Source: Comamonadaceae bacterium
Lineage (GTDB): Bacteria; Pseudomonadota; Gammaproteobacteria; Burkholderiales; Burkholderiaceae_C
Direction of reading: 5' to 3'
Assembly (NCBI GenBank): GCA_947464665.1
Contig: CANHXV010000003.1
Coordinates: 1 to 34,779 of the forward strand
DNA length: 34,779 nucleotides
Shown in pieces: positions 25,338 through 33,827 of this stretch (positions are counted from its first letter, which is position 1; each line of letters starts with the position of its first letter). The notes under the pieces are model-generated. The model searched no databases and was not told the origin of the DNA. It worked only from the letters and a program-made list of their open reading frames with translations. A program made the translations under genes and the position numbers.

Positions 25338-26129
25338 TTATTTCAAGCGACTGAGTCGATCTTTGGCCGTTTGTGCTGCATCGCTGTTGGGATGCAATTT
25401 GATCAAATCTTCCATGGCTTTTCTGGCGGCCTTCAGGTCCTTGAGCTCGACCAAACAATTCGAAATGGCCAGCATGGCGTCTGGGGCACGCGTGTGAAGT
25501 GGCGCAATGTTCAAGAGCTTTCTAAAATTGAGCATCGACTCTTTGTAGTCTTTGGTGGCGTATTGTGCATTGCCTAACCAAAACAGAGCAGAAGATGCAT
25601 AACCGCTGCTGGGGTGACTTAGCAAAAAGCCAAGTAAGCTGCTTTGCGCGGCCGCAAAATCGCCAGTTCGAAAGACTGCAAGCGCATTGTCAAATTGCTT
25701 CTTCTCTGCAGGGTCAGCTTGAAACTCCAGGCCGTCTAAAACAATTTTGACAGGCTCAAACCTATTCAACCTTGCGTCGATACTTTGCAGAATGTCTTTT
25801 TGCTTCAGCTGTATGTCTGTGAGCTCACGCAACAAATTTTCTAAGGTGCCGTTAAGTTTTGATTGCTCAGATTTCAAAGCTTCAATTTGGTTTTGCAACT
25901 CAAGCAAACCGCCCCTTAAGTTGGTATTTTCAGCCGCTTGAGACTTCACAATATCAGCTGTTTGAGATTTTAAATTTTGCTGTGCTGTTTCAAGTCGCTG
26001 CCGCAAATCCAAGATGGCGCGGCGGGCTTCATCATCTCCAAACAAGGCTGCATTGGCAAGCAAACTTAGGCTAGACAACCAGCATGCCAAGCCCAATTGA
26101 AGGAAGAATAAATAAGCCCGATTTCGCAT
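25338..26129 (-). CDS. cpoB: Cell division coordinator CpoB (YbgF), Tol-Pal system protein
   Basis: Periplasmic protein of 263 residues that couples Tol-Pal action to peptidoglycan synthesis during division. It has a signal peptide (cut likely after LLANA), an N-terminal coiled coil (about 35-130, with many Gln, Leu and Glu) that trimerises in relatives, and a C-terminal TPR block (about 140-260) with FDNALAVFRTGDFAAAQSSL, SALFWLGNAQYATKDYKESM and AMEDLIKLHPNSDAAQTAK. It begins 13 bases after pal, the standard tolB-pal-cpoB order. Confidence 0.94.
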   Translation of the reverse strand: MRNRAYLFFLQLGLACWLSSLSLLANAALFGDDEARRAILDLRQRLETAQQNLKSQTADIVKSQAAENTNLRGGLLELQNQIEALKSEQSKLNGTLENLLRELTDIQLKQKDILQSIDARLNRFEPVKIVLDGLEFQADPAEKKQFDNALAVFRTGDFAAAQSSLLGFLLSHPSSGYASSALFWLGNAQYATKDYKESMLNFRKLLNIAPLHTRAPDAMLAISNCLVELKDLKAARKAMEDLIKLHPNSDAAQTAKDRLSRLK

Positions 26130-26142
26130 AAAACAGATTCAA

Positions 26143-26661
26143 TCAGTATTTGATTTCAACACGGCGATTTTTGGCATAGGTTGCTTCATCGGCACCCGAG
26201 GCAGCAGGCTTTTCTTTGCCAAAACTAATCGCTTCAAGTTGTGCATCGCTGACACCCAACAAGGTCAGTGCGCGGCGAACCGTTTCAGCTCGTTTTTGTC
26301 CAAGGGCCAAGTTGTATTCACGACCACCCCGGTCGTCGGTATGTCCTTCAAGCTGTACTTTGAATTGCTTGTTAGATTGCAGATGCGCCGCATTGCGCTC
26401 CAAAACAGCACGCGCTTCTGGTTTCAATGTAAAACTGTCGTAGTCGAAATACACCACATTCACGCCAGCAGGTGCCACACCTTGTGCACCCGCTTTGCCA
26501 CTCACAACAGGAGCGACGTTGCTTTGTGCTGCATCTGTTGTGGCGGGAGCCGCAGCAGAAGCGTTTTTGTCTTCAACAGGCACCTCGTTCAATTTGACGC
26601 CAGATGAGCAGGCAGCCAAGGCTGCTGTCAATGCCAAAATCCAAAGACTACGTTTGATCAT
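26143..26661 (-). CDS. pal: Peptidoglycan-associated lipoprotein Pal
   Basis: Outer-membrane lipoprotein of 172 residues that binds peptidoglycan and TolB. The lipobox LAAC ends a short signal peptide (MIKRSLWILALTAALAAC), a flexible Ala-rich tether follows, and the OmpA-like domain (about 68-172) has VYFDYDSFTLKPEARAVL, the diaminopimelate-binding LEGHTDDRGGREYNLALGQK region, and the terminal NRRVEIKY. GGAG lies seven bases before the ATG. Gaps to tolB and cpoB are 23 and 13 bases, so all three are one operon. Confidence 0.96.
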   Translation of the reverse strand: MIKRSLWILALTAALAACSSGVKLNEVPVEDKNASAAAPATTDAAQSNVAPVVSGKAGAQGVAPAGVNVVYFDYDSFTLKPEARAVLERNAAHLQSNKQFKVQLEGHTDDRGGREYNLALGQKRAETVRRALTLLGVSDAQLEAISFGKEKPAASGADEATYAKNRRVEIKY

Positions 26662-26684
26662 GAAAAAACTCCAACATTTAAAAT

Positions 26685-27986
26685 TTATCGGTAAGGACCC
26701 CAGGCGGGTTCACGAATATCACCACTTTGTCCAGAAAGTCTGGCTTTGATTTTGCCATCCAAAGTGGTCGTCATGAGCGCCTCGCGTCCTTGAAGCACCG
26801 TGGCATACACGATCAATTTGCTATTGGGTGCAAAGCTAGGGCGCTCATCGGCTGAGGTTTCAGTGATGGCACTTGTCTGGCCGGTGCTCAAGTTCATCAC
26901 TTGAACTTTGAACTGCCCCCCAACACGCGAGATGTAAGTCAGCCACCGCCCATCTGGGCTAAGTGCGGGTGAGATATTGTAACTTCCGCTGAAAGTGACT
27001 CTTTCAACCCCCGAACCGGTGTCGTTCATTTTGTAAATTTGAGGACTTCCACCTCGATCAGATACAAAGTAAATCTTCGAGCCATCTTGCGAAAAGCCAG
27101 GCTCTGTATCGATCCCTGAGTTTTGAGTTAAACGTTTAGCATCACCAGACGCCACGTCAATCAGGTACAACTGCGAACTGCCATCTCGGCTCAAAGTGGC
27201 CACCAATGAACGCCCATCAGGCGACCATGCAGGTGCGCTGTTAGAGCCTTTGAAATTGGCCATGATTTTGCGTTTGCCTGTGGCCAACTCATGCACATAA
27301 ATCACTGGTTTGCGAGATTCAAAAGAAACATAGGCCAGTTGATTGCCCTTTGGCGACCAAGAGGGAGAAATGATGGGCTCAGCACTTGTCAGTGCAGACT
27401 GAGCGTTTTCGCCATCAGAGTCAGCAATCCAAAGGCTGTATTTGCCGGTGGTTTTGGTGATGTAAGCAATTCGGGTTGCAAAGACACCCTTCTCCCCGGT
27501 GAGTTTTTCATAGACCCAGTCAGCCAAACGATGAGCTGATAACCGCAAATCGGCCGCGGCGACGGTTTCGCGGTAGTCCCCGCGCTCTTGCCCCGAAACG
27601 ACGTCCCACAACTTGGCGCGGACCTCGTAGCGTCCGTCCGCTAGGCGTGTTGAACTGCCTGCCACCAGGGCGTCTGCACTTTTCTGTCGCAACAAGGCAT
27701 GGTCAGGTCGAGACAGCTCATCCATGCTTAAACCCAAATTGGGCACCGCCCTGAATTGACCACTTCTTTCCAAATCGGCCAACAAGATGGCCGAAGTCTT
27801 CTGAGGCGCAGTCTCTTCGCCCTTGAAACTGGCAATGGCAATAGGAACTTGCGTTAAGCCAACACCCGAGACATCAACTTTGAACTGTGCCCATGCCGTG
27901 TTGGTGGCGAAGGCACAGGCTAACAACAAGGCATTGAAATGCACTTTGAAAAGAGAAAAATAGGTCAAAAATGAGGTCTTTTTCAT
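26685..27986 (-). CDS. tolB: Tol-Pal system periplasmic protein TolB
   Basis: Periplasmic beta-propeller of 433 residues that shuttles between Pal and the TolQRA motor. A signal peptide (to about residue 33, TNTAWA) is followed by the N-terminal domain with VPIAIASFKGEE and RSGQFRAVP, then propeller blades with repeated PSWSPKGNQLAYVSF, PAWSPDGRSLVATLS, GSKIYFVSDRGGSPQIY and PALSPDGRWLTYIS stretches. Upstream there is only the divergent msbA, 60 bases away. tolQ, tolR and tolA are therefore not in this cluster. Confidence 0.96.
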   Translation of the reverse strand: MKKTSFLTYFSLFKVHFNALLLACAFATNTAWAQFKVDVSGVGLTQVPIAIASFKGEETAPQKTSAILLADLERSGQFRAVPNLGLSMDELSRPDHALLRQKSADALVAGSSTRLADGRYEVRAKLWDVVSGQERGDYRETVAAADLRLSAHRLADWVYEKLTGEKGVFATRIAYITKTTGKYSLWIADSDGENAQSALTSAEPIISPSWSPKGNQLAYVSFESRKPVIYVHELATGKRKIMANFKGSNSAPAWSPDGRSLVATLSRDGSSQLYLIDVASGDAKRLTQNSGIDTEPGFSQDGSKIYFVSDRGGSPQIYKMNDTGSGVERVTFSGSYNISPALSPDGRWLTYISRVGGQFKVQVMNLSTGQTSAITETSADERPSFAPNSKLIVYATVLQGREALMTTTLDGKIKARLSGQSGDIREPAWGPYR

Positions 27987-28046
27987 GGGAATGGCTGTTC
28001 AATACACCGTTAATTTAACATTGTGACACGCGTTAAAATCAAATCA

Positions 28047-29843
28047 ATGACAAATAACGCCCTTGACAGCACCCAACAGGAATTAAGTTACCTGCGCCGG
28101 ATGCGCCGTCTTTGGCCTTACTTTGGCAAACAACAAGGCACTTGGGTGCTTGCCATCTTGGCCACAGTCGCTGCGGCAGCCACTGAGCCTCTCATTCCAG
28201 CCCTGTTTAAACCCTTGCTCGATGAGGGATTTGCTGAAAATAGCTTGCCTCTTTGGATGGTTCCGACTGCCGTCATCGGGATTTTTTTCGTCAGAGGCCT
28301 TGCATTTTTTGTGTCGCAATATGCCCTAGCGCGCATTGCCAACGATGGCATGAAAGCACTGCGTGAGGCTTTATTTCGCAGATTGATGCAGGCTGACATG
28401 TCTGTTTTCAGCCAACAATCTGCCAGCGCCTTGTCCAATACATTGGTTTACGAAGTTCAAACGGGCGCGACACAGCTCATATCAGCCCTGTTGGGCCTCT
28501 CTAGAGATGGCTTTACCCTGCTGGCCTTAATCAGCTACTTGATGTTTTTGAACTGGAAACTCACCATGTTGGTCTTCATCGTGGTACCTGGCTCAGCTTG
28601 GATCATGAAGAAGCTCTCCAAACGCCTTTATGGCTTGACCCGTGACAGTCAATCAGCAACTGACAACTTAGCTTACGTGGTGGAAGAAAATGTTTTGGCC
28701 CACCGCATGGTTCGATTACACGGCGCCCAAGATAGTCAGCTGAATCGTTTCCAGTCATTAAGCCAACGACTCAGGAGTTTGGCGTTGAAATCGACCATCG
28801 CATCGGCCGCCATGTCGCCCCTCACCCAACTGATGGCAGCCGTGGCTTTGTCTATGGTGTTGGTGGTTGCCTTGATTCAAAGTCGAGCGGGCTTACAAGG
28901 AGCCACGGTCGGTGGCTTTGTTGCTTTCATCACGGCCATGTTGATGCTGGTCTCTCCCATCAAGCGACTGGCCGATATCGCAACCCCCATCACAAGGGGA
29001 TTAGCCGCACTGGAACGAGGTTTGCGTTTGTTAGAGGAAGTTGAAGTTGAAGTAGATCGACACGCTACCCGCCAAAAAGTTGAAACCCACGATACCGCAT
29101 TGCAATCAAGCCAAGGGCCCTGTATTGAGTTTCAAAAGGTCCATGTTCAATACTCTGCGGATACTTCTCCGGCTTTGAGCAATTTATGCCTAAGCATTCA
29201 ATCTGGTGAAACTGTGGCTTTTGTGGGCACCAGTGGCTCTGGTAAAACCACTTTGGTCAATTTGCTGCCTCGGTTCGTACAACCCAGTTCTGGTCAAGTT
29301 TTGTTACAGGGATCTGATATTCAAGACTGGCCGCTTCAACAATTGCGTCAGCAGTTTGCCATGGTCAGTCAAGATGTTGTGATGTTGAACGACACCGTTG
29401 CAGCCAACATTGCATTGGGACAGCTTGTCGATCGCACCAAAATACAAGCGTGTTTAGAAGCGGCCAACCTGGACGAACATGTCGGCAAGCTGCCTCAAGG
29501 CATGGACACGATGTTAGGTCACAACGCCACCGAACTGTCAGGCGGTCAACGTCAGCGTTTGGCGATTGCCCGAGCCCTTTATAAAAATGCACCCATTCTC
29601 ATTTTGGACGAAGCCACATCCGCCTTGGACAATGAATCAGAACGCTGGGTTCAAGATGCTTTGCAAAATCTCATGAAGGGTCGCACCACCTTGATCATCG
29701 CGCACCGGCTATCAACCATCGAACATGCCGACAGGGTGATTGTCATGTCGAACGGTGAAATTGTAGAGCAAGGCCGTCACGAAGAACTTCTGAAGGCAGG
29801 TGGTGTTTATTCAAGGCTGCATCACAAAAGCGATGTAGCTTGA
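28047..29843 (+). CDS. msbA: Lipid A export ATP-binding/permease protein MsbA
   Basis: Half-size ABC exporter of 598 residues that flips lipid A-core across the inner membrane. The N-terminal six-span domain (about 20-320) includes TEPLIPALFKPLLDEGF and the coupling region after LSKRLYGLTRDSQ. The ATPase domain (about 360-595) has GTSGSGKTT (Walker A), LSGGQRQRLAIARAL (signature), LILDEATSALD (Walker B) and the switch histidine in IAHRLST. The ATG at 28047 is preferred over a GTG at 28023; neither has a clear Shine-Dalgarno. Other type IV exporters look similar, but MsbA is the best match. It ends one base before the convergent rng stop. Confidence 0.9.
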   Translation: MTNNALDSTQQELSYLRRMRRLWPYFGKQQGTWVLAILATVAAAATEPLIPALFKPLLDEGFAENSLPLWMVPTAVIGIFFVRGLAFFVSQYALARIANDGMKALREALFRRLMQADMSVFSQQSASALSNTLVYEVQTGATQLISALLGLSRDGFTLLALISYLMFLNWKLTMLVFIVVPGSAWIMKKLSKRLYGLTRDSQSATDNLAYVVEENVLAHRMVRLHGAQDSQLNRFQSLSQRLRSLALKSTIASAAMSPLTQLMAAVALSMVLVVALIQSRAGLQGATVGGFVAFITAMLMLVSPIKRLADIATPITRGLAALERGLRLLEEVEVEVDRHATRQKVETHDTALQSSQGPCIEFQKVHVQYSADTSPALSNLCLSIQSGETVAFVGTSGSGKTTLVNLLPRFVQPSSGQVLLQGSDIQDWPLQQLRQQFAMVSQDVVMLNDTVAANIALGQLVDRTKIQACLEAANLDEHVGKLPQGMDTMLGHNATELSGGQRQRLAIARALYKNAPILILDEATSALDNESERWVQDALQNLMKGRTTLIIAHRLSTIEHADRVIVMSNGEIVEQGRHEELLKAGGVYSRLHHKSDVA

Positions 29844-29844
29844 A

Positions 29845-31320
29845 TCAAAGCAGCACAATGTCGTATTGTTCTTGCCCCATTGCGGTTTCGCTTTGAAGCG
29901 AAATGGGCTTGGCTATGAAATCAGACAGTGCAGCCAGATGTTGGCTCTCCTCGTCAAGCAACAACTCGATGACTGCAGGCGCAGCCACTACGCGAAATTC
30001 TCGAGGATTGAACTGACGAGCCTCTCGCAGTATTTCACGCAAGATATCGTAAACCACCGTTCGATTGGTTTTGACAATGCCTTTGCCGTCACAACTTGGG
30101 CAAGGTTCACACAGCATGTGAGACAAAGATTCGCGGGTACGCTTGCGCGTCATCTCCAACAAACCCAACTGTGAAAATCCGCCGGCCATTGTTTTGACGC
30201 GATCGCGGCTTAGTTGCTTTTTAAACTCTTCAAGAACAGCAGTTTGATGCTCTTCACGCGACATATCAATGAAATCAACAATGATGATGCCACCCAGATT
30301 TCGCAATCGCAATTGTCTGGCAATGGCATGTGCTGCCTCTAAATTTGTTTTGAAAATGGTGTCATCAAAATTCCGCGCACCGACGTAGCCCCCTGTATTG
30401 ACATCGACAGTGGTCAGGGCTTCGGTTTGGTCAATGATCAGGTAGCCACCCGACTTCAATTCAACTCGACGTCCTAGTGCTTTGGCCACTTCCTCATCAA
30501 TTGAATACAAATCAAAAATAGGCCGCTCACCTTTGTAGAGTTGAAGCCGAGTTGCCGAAGCGGGCATGAACTCTTTGGCAAAATGTGCCAAATGTTCAAA
30601 TTGTTCTTTAGAGTCAATGCGAATGGTTTGAGTGCCTTCTCTAACAAGATCGCGCAAAACTCTTTGTAAAAGCGTAAGGTCTTGGTGAAGCAATGACTGC
30701 ACCGGAAGTTTGATGGAGGCATCCTTGATTCGCGCCCAAGTTTTACGGAGGTAAGCAATGTCCTCTCCCAGCTCGATGTCACTTGAGTCTTCTGCATTGG
30801 TGCGCAAAATAAAACCACCCCCTTGCGCGCCCACTAAATTTTGTAAACGCGATCTTAAAGCGTCACGCTGTTCCGATGGAATTTTTTGAGATACACCGAT
30901 GTGATCGTCTTGCGGCAAAAAGACCAAATGTCTGCCTGCAATGCTAATTTGAGTTGAAAGCCTAGCGCCCTTGGTACCGATTGGATCTTTGACCACCTGA
31001 ACCATCAAGGCTTGGCCTTCAAAAACTTGTTTTTCAATGGGCACCAAAGGCTGACTACTGCGTGCAACTTGCGGCGGCTCGCCTTCCGGCTGTCTTTGCC
31101 AGACATCGGCCACGTGCAAAAAGGCAGCGCGCTCTAGGCCAATGTCAATAAAGGCCGACTGCATGCCAGGCAAGACACGCGCAACCTTGCCTAAATAGAC
31201 ATTGCCTACCAGACCACGCTCAAGCGATCTTTCTACGTGCAACTCTTGCACAGCACCCTGCTCCACCACGGCAACGCGTGTTTCTTGCGGGGACCAATTG
31301 ATTAAAATATCTTGTTGCAT
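29845..31320 (-). CDS. rng: Ribonuclease G
   Basis: Endoribonuclease of 491 residues that matures the 5' end of 16S rRNA and cleaves mRNAs. It has an S1 domain (about 35-120, GLVGNVYLGKVARVLPGMQS), an RNase E/G core with catalytic aspartates D306 (TTVDVNTGG) and D349 (IVDFIDM), and the zinc-link cysteines C404 and C407 (CEPCPSC), with the spacing of the E. coli enzyme. The length and lack of a long C-terminal tail make it RNase G rather than RNase E. The ATG at 31320 gives MQQDILINWSPQETRVAVVE, the family opening; the earlier TTG at 31353 is rejected. It starts five bases after the small gene 31326-31640. Confidence 0.95.
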   Translation of the reverse strand: MQQDILINWSPQETRVAVVEQGAVQELHVERSLERGLVGNVYLGKVARVLPGMQSAFIDIGLERAAFLHVADVWQRQPEGEPPQVARSSQPLVPIEKQVFEGQALMVQVVKDPIGTKGARLSTQISIAGRHLVFLPQDDHIGVSQKIPSEQRDALRSRLQNLVGAQGGGFILRTNAEDSSDIELGEDIAYLRKTWARIKDASIKLPVQSLLHQDLTLLQRVLRDLVREGTQTIRIDSKEQFEHLAHFAKEFMPASATRLQLYKGERPIFDLYSIDEEVAKALGRRVELKSGGYLIIDQTEALTTVDVNTGGYVGARNFDDTIFKTNLEAAHAIARQLRLRNLGGIIIVDFIDMSREEHQTAVLEEFKKQLSRDRVKTMAGGFSQLGLLEMTRKRTRESLSHMLCEPCPSCDGKGIVKTNRTVVYDILREILREARQFNPREFRVVAAPAVIELLLDEESQHLAALSDFIAKPISLQSETAMGQEQYDIVLL

Positions 31321-31325
31321 GGGGT

Positions 31326-31640
31326 CTATTTCAAAGATGTTGGAATGGGCCAAGACAAAAGTTCAGCCAGCCGGCAAACCACCCAGAAGGCTTCATCGGA
31401 GTGGATCAGCTCGGGGGTCACCAACAAGCCTTGCCAGCATTTTTCTAATGCATCGCTCTCGGTAATACCAAGCTGAAATTGTTGGGCACTGACTGTGTCG
31501 ATCAACATCGTGGCCATGTCTTCACAAAATTCATAACGCTGCGTTAATTCATTGCGAGGCAAGCTGGGCTTGTATTGACCTGGCTTGACGTACAGCATCA
31601 TGAATGATTCAGGCACAAAGCTTTGATTTTCCTCGTACAT
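31326..31640 (-). CDS. Small conserved protein upstream of rng, function unknown
   Basis: A protein of 104 residues without signal peptide or membrane span, beginning MYEENQSFVPESFMMLYVKP. I recall similar Burkholderiales proteins annotated loosely as 'ATPase with chaperone activity', but there is no Walker motif here and I would not assign that role. Its core TQRYEFCEDMATMLIDTVS and a later AFWVVCRLAELLSWPIP near the C-terminus look conserved and helical. It lies 33 bases after icd and five bases before rng, so its product is probably made with RNase G. There is no clear Shine-Dalgarno. Confidence 0.75.
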   Translation of the reverse strand: MYEENQSFVPESFMMLYVKPGQYKPSLPRNELTQRYEFCEDMATMLIDTVSAQQFQLGITESDALEKCWQGLLVTPELIHSDEAFWVVCRLAELLSWPIPTSLK

Positions 31641-31673
31641 GTTAAAAGCAGGTTACGGTTGGAGAATCAGACA

Positions 31674-32927
31674 TCACATGAAATCAATCACGACTTGACC
31701 AAATCCTGAACAACTCACTTGAGATGCACCCTCCATCAGTTTTGCAAAATCATGGGTAACTCGCTTGCTTTGAATAGCGTCTTCCATGGCTTTCAGAATC
31801 AGGTCAGCAGCTTGCGTCCATCCCATGTAACGAAGCATCATTTCTGCTGACAAAATTTCAGAGCCAGGGTTCACATAGTCTTTGCCTGCAAACTTGGCCA
31901 ATGCATCGACGGTGGCCTCAAAACAAGCCACACTGTCTGACATGTTGGCACCGGGAGCAATGCCAATGCCTCCGACTTGTGCAGAAACCGCATCTGAGAT
32001 GTAGTCGCCATTGAGATTTAAAGTTGCAACAACCGAGAATTCTTGTGGACGCATCAGAATTTGCTGCAAGAAAGCATCCATGGCAATGTCTTTGACAGTG
32101 ATTTTCCGACCTGTCTTCGGATTTTGAATGTGGCACCAAGGCCCGCCGTCGATCGCTTGTGCGGCAAACTCAGTTTGCGCCAATTGGTAAGCCCAATCTC
32201 GAAACGCGCCTTCTGTGTATTTCATGATACTTCCCTTGTGCACAATGGTGACACTGGGTAGATCGTGGTCAATAGCGTATTGAACGGCCTTGCGCATCAG
32301 ACGTTGCGTGCCTTCGCTAGAAACAGGTTTAATGCCAATGCCTGAAGTCAATGGGAAACGAATGCTTTGAGCGCCCAACTCGTTGGTTAAAAAAGCAATG
32401 AGCTTTTGTGCCGCATCACTGTGCGCGGCATACTCAATACCTGCGTAAATATCTTCAGAGTTTTCGCGAAAAAGCGCAATGTTGGTTTTCTCGGGCTCTC
32501 GAACGGGCGAAGGAACACCTTTGAAATACCTCAAAGGCCTTAGACAAACATAGAGGTCTAATGCTTGGCGAATAGCCACATTGAGCGAGCGAATTTCGCC
32601 GGTGGCCGGCACACTCAATGGGCCTTTGATGGAAACCACATAATCTTTTAAAGCCGTCAGGGTTTCTGTTGGCAAATAAACATCAGCGCCATACAACTTT
32701 GTCGCCTTCTGACCTGCAAAGACCTCCATCCAGTGAATGCTTCGCTGGCCTTGATAGGCTTTCTTGACGGCCTCGTTCACCACTCGAATCATGACTGGCG
32801 TGATATCAACGCCGGTGCCATCGCCTTCGATGAAGGGAATGATTGGATTGACGGGAACATTCAATGTCTGGTCAGCATTGACCGTGATTTTTTCGCCTTG
32901 CGATGGAACTTGAATGTGCAGGTACAT
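31674..32927 (-). CDS. icd: Isocitrate dehydrogenase (NADP-type)
   Basis: TCA-cycle enzyme of 417 residues converting isocitrate to 2-oxoglutarate and CO2. It has IIPFIEGDGTGVDITPVMI near the N-terminus, the substrate loop IRSLNVAIRQALDLYVCLRP with the phosphorylatable-type serine and several arginines, FRENSEDIYAGIE with the active-site tyrosine, a metal-binding region at NLNGDYISDA, and GIAPGANMSD before the nucleotide site. The E. coli-like length and form indicate the homodimeric, NADP-using type. GGAGA lies eight bases before the ATG. It is divergent from the DUF192 gene across 78 bases. Whether the serine is regulated by AceK cannot be told here. Confidence 0.95.
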   Translation of the reverse strand: MYLHIQVPSQGEKITVNADQTLNVPVNPIIPFIEGDGTGVDITPVMIRVVNEAVKKAYQGQRSIHWMEVFAGQKATKLYGADVYLPTETLTALKDYVVSIKGPLSVPATGEIRSLNVAIRQALDLYVCLRPLRYFKGVPSPVREPEKTNIALFRENSEDIYAGIEYAAHSDAAQKLIAFLTNELGAQSIRFPLTSGIGIKPVSSEGTQRLMRKAVQYAIDHDLPSVTIVHKGSIMKYTEGAFRDWAYQLAQTEFAAQAIDGGPWCHIQNPKTGRKITVKDIAMDAFLQQILMRPQEFSVVATLNLNGDYISDAVSAQVGGIGIAPGANMSDSVACFEATVDALAKFAGKDYVNPGSEILSAEMMLRYMGWTQAADLILKAMEDAIQSKRVTHDFAKLMEGASQVSCSGFGQVVIDFM

Positions 32928-33005
32928 GAAGTGTGTCTCCGATAATTCATTCTAGGACAAAATCAGTCACAATCCCGTTTACCTGACGTCCTCTTCGGCA
33001 CCCTC

Positions 33006-33494
33006 ATGAACCACCTCACTCTATTTCGTTTTGACTCTGCTCGCAAAGCTTTAAAATATTTTGCCAGATGCCTTTTTGCTTTGTCTTTCAGCTTGTCTGT
33101 TGGCGCACAAGGGGTGGCGCAAACCCAACTGCCAAAAACCACTTTGAATGCTGGCATGCATCTGATTCAAGTGCAATTGGCGCAAGACAATGAACAGCGG
33201 CAAATTGGGCTGATGTGGCGCAAAGAAATGCCTCAAAACGAGGGCATGCTGTTTGTGTTTGAACAGCCTGCCGTTCAATGCTTTTGGATGCGCAATACCT
33301 TCTTGCCACTCACTGCGGCATTTATCATGGACGATGGCAGCATTGTCAATTTGGCCGACATGAAGCCCTTGAGCGATGACTCACACTGCGCCAAGAAACC
33401 CGTTCGGTTTGTGCTGGAAATGAACCAAGGATGGTTTGCCAAGCGAAACATCCAAGCTGGCTTTAAGTTAACGGGGCCGGTCTTCACCAAATAA
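33006..33494 (+). CDS. Secreted DUF192 protein
   Basis: A protein of 162 residues with a signal peptide (MNHLTLFRFDSARKALKYFA then a hydrophobic stretch, cut near VAQ) and one DUF192 domain (about 52-158): QVQLAQDNEQRQIGLMWRKE, GMLFVFEQPAVQCFWMRNT, LPLTAAFIMDDGSIVNLADM and FVLEMNQGWFAKRNI. Such proteins are small periplasmic or secreted beta-barrels of unknown role, often near transporters or metabolic genes. The ATG at 33006 lacks a clear Shine-Dalgarno. It is convergent with the DUF1840 gene, 26 bases away. Confidence 0.9.
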   Translation: MNHLTLFRFDSARKALKYFARCLFALSFSLSVGAQGVAQTQLPKTTLNAGMHLIQVQLAQDNEQRQIGLMWRKEMPQNEGMLFVFEQPAVQCFWMRNTFLPLTAAFIMDDGSIVNLADMKPLSDDSHCAKKPVRFVLEMNQGWFAKRNIQAGFKLTGPVFTK

Positions 33495-33520
33495 ACTGAC
33501 AAGGAATAGCGTCTTTTTTG

Positions 33521-33805
33521 TCAAACGCCCCAAACTACGTCCGCAGATTGGGCTAAGCACTGCCTTAACATTTTTAGCATAGGAAGGCTGCGCTGTCGCA
33601 AACTGATTTGCTTTGGATCTTGCAGTCCCTCTTGCTCTTCTTGAGAGACAGCCGCCTCGAGTGCAGAAATGACCGCCGGCAGTTGAACCGCCAAAAAAAT
33701 GCCCTTGGTCTGATCTTCTCTGCCCATGATTTTGAGCAGCCTCTTGGCATCAGGCTCCAACATGATCAGATCGCCAGTGACTTTGGATTTGAATTTAAAG
33801 AGCAT
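33521..33805 (-). CDS. DUF1840 family protein
   Basis: A cytoplasmic protein of about 94 residues beginning MLFKFKSKVTGDLIMLEPDA, the typical DUF1840 opening, and ending QSADVVWGV. The middle is acidic and helical (ALEAAVSQEEQEG). The family is largely confined to beta- and gammaproteobacteria and has no known function (recalled). The ATG at 33805 is preceded by GAAAGA; the frame is open to 33838 but that would overlap the preceding gene. It starts 22 bases after the stop of the FGE-like gene, so the two probably share a transcript. Confidence 0.85.
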   Translation of the reverse strand: MLFKFKSKVTGDLIMLEPDAKRLLKIMGREDQTKGIFLAVQLPAVISALEAAVSQEEQEGLQDPKQISLRQRSLPMLKMLRQCLAQSADVVWGV

Positions 33806-33827
33806 GTTTTCTTTCAGATCGGTGCGG

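Noticed and set aside
32949..32972. TTGTGA / TAGAAT as an icd promoter
   Set aside because: The spacer is only 12 bases, too short for a standard promoter.
33497..33523. TGACAA...TTGTCA inverted repeat after the DUF192 gene, considered as a terminator
   Set aside because: The six-base arms are A-T rich, the loop is 15 bases and there is no T run after the stem on the plus strand; too weak to call.
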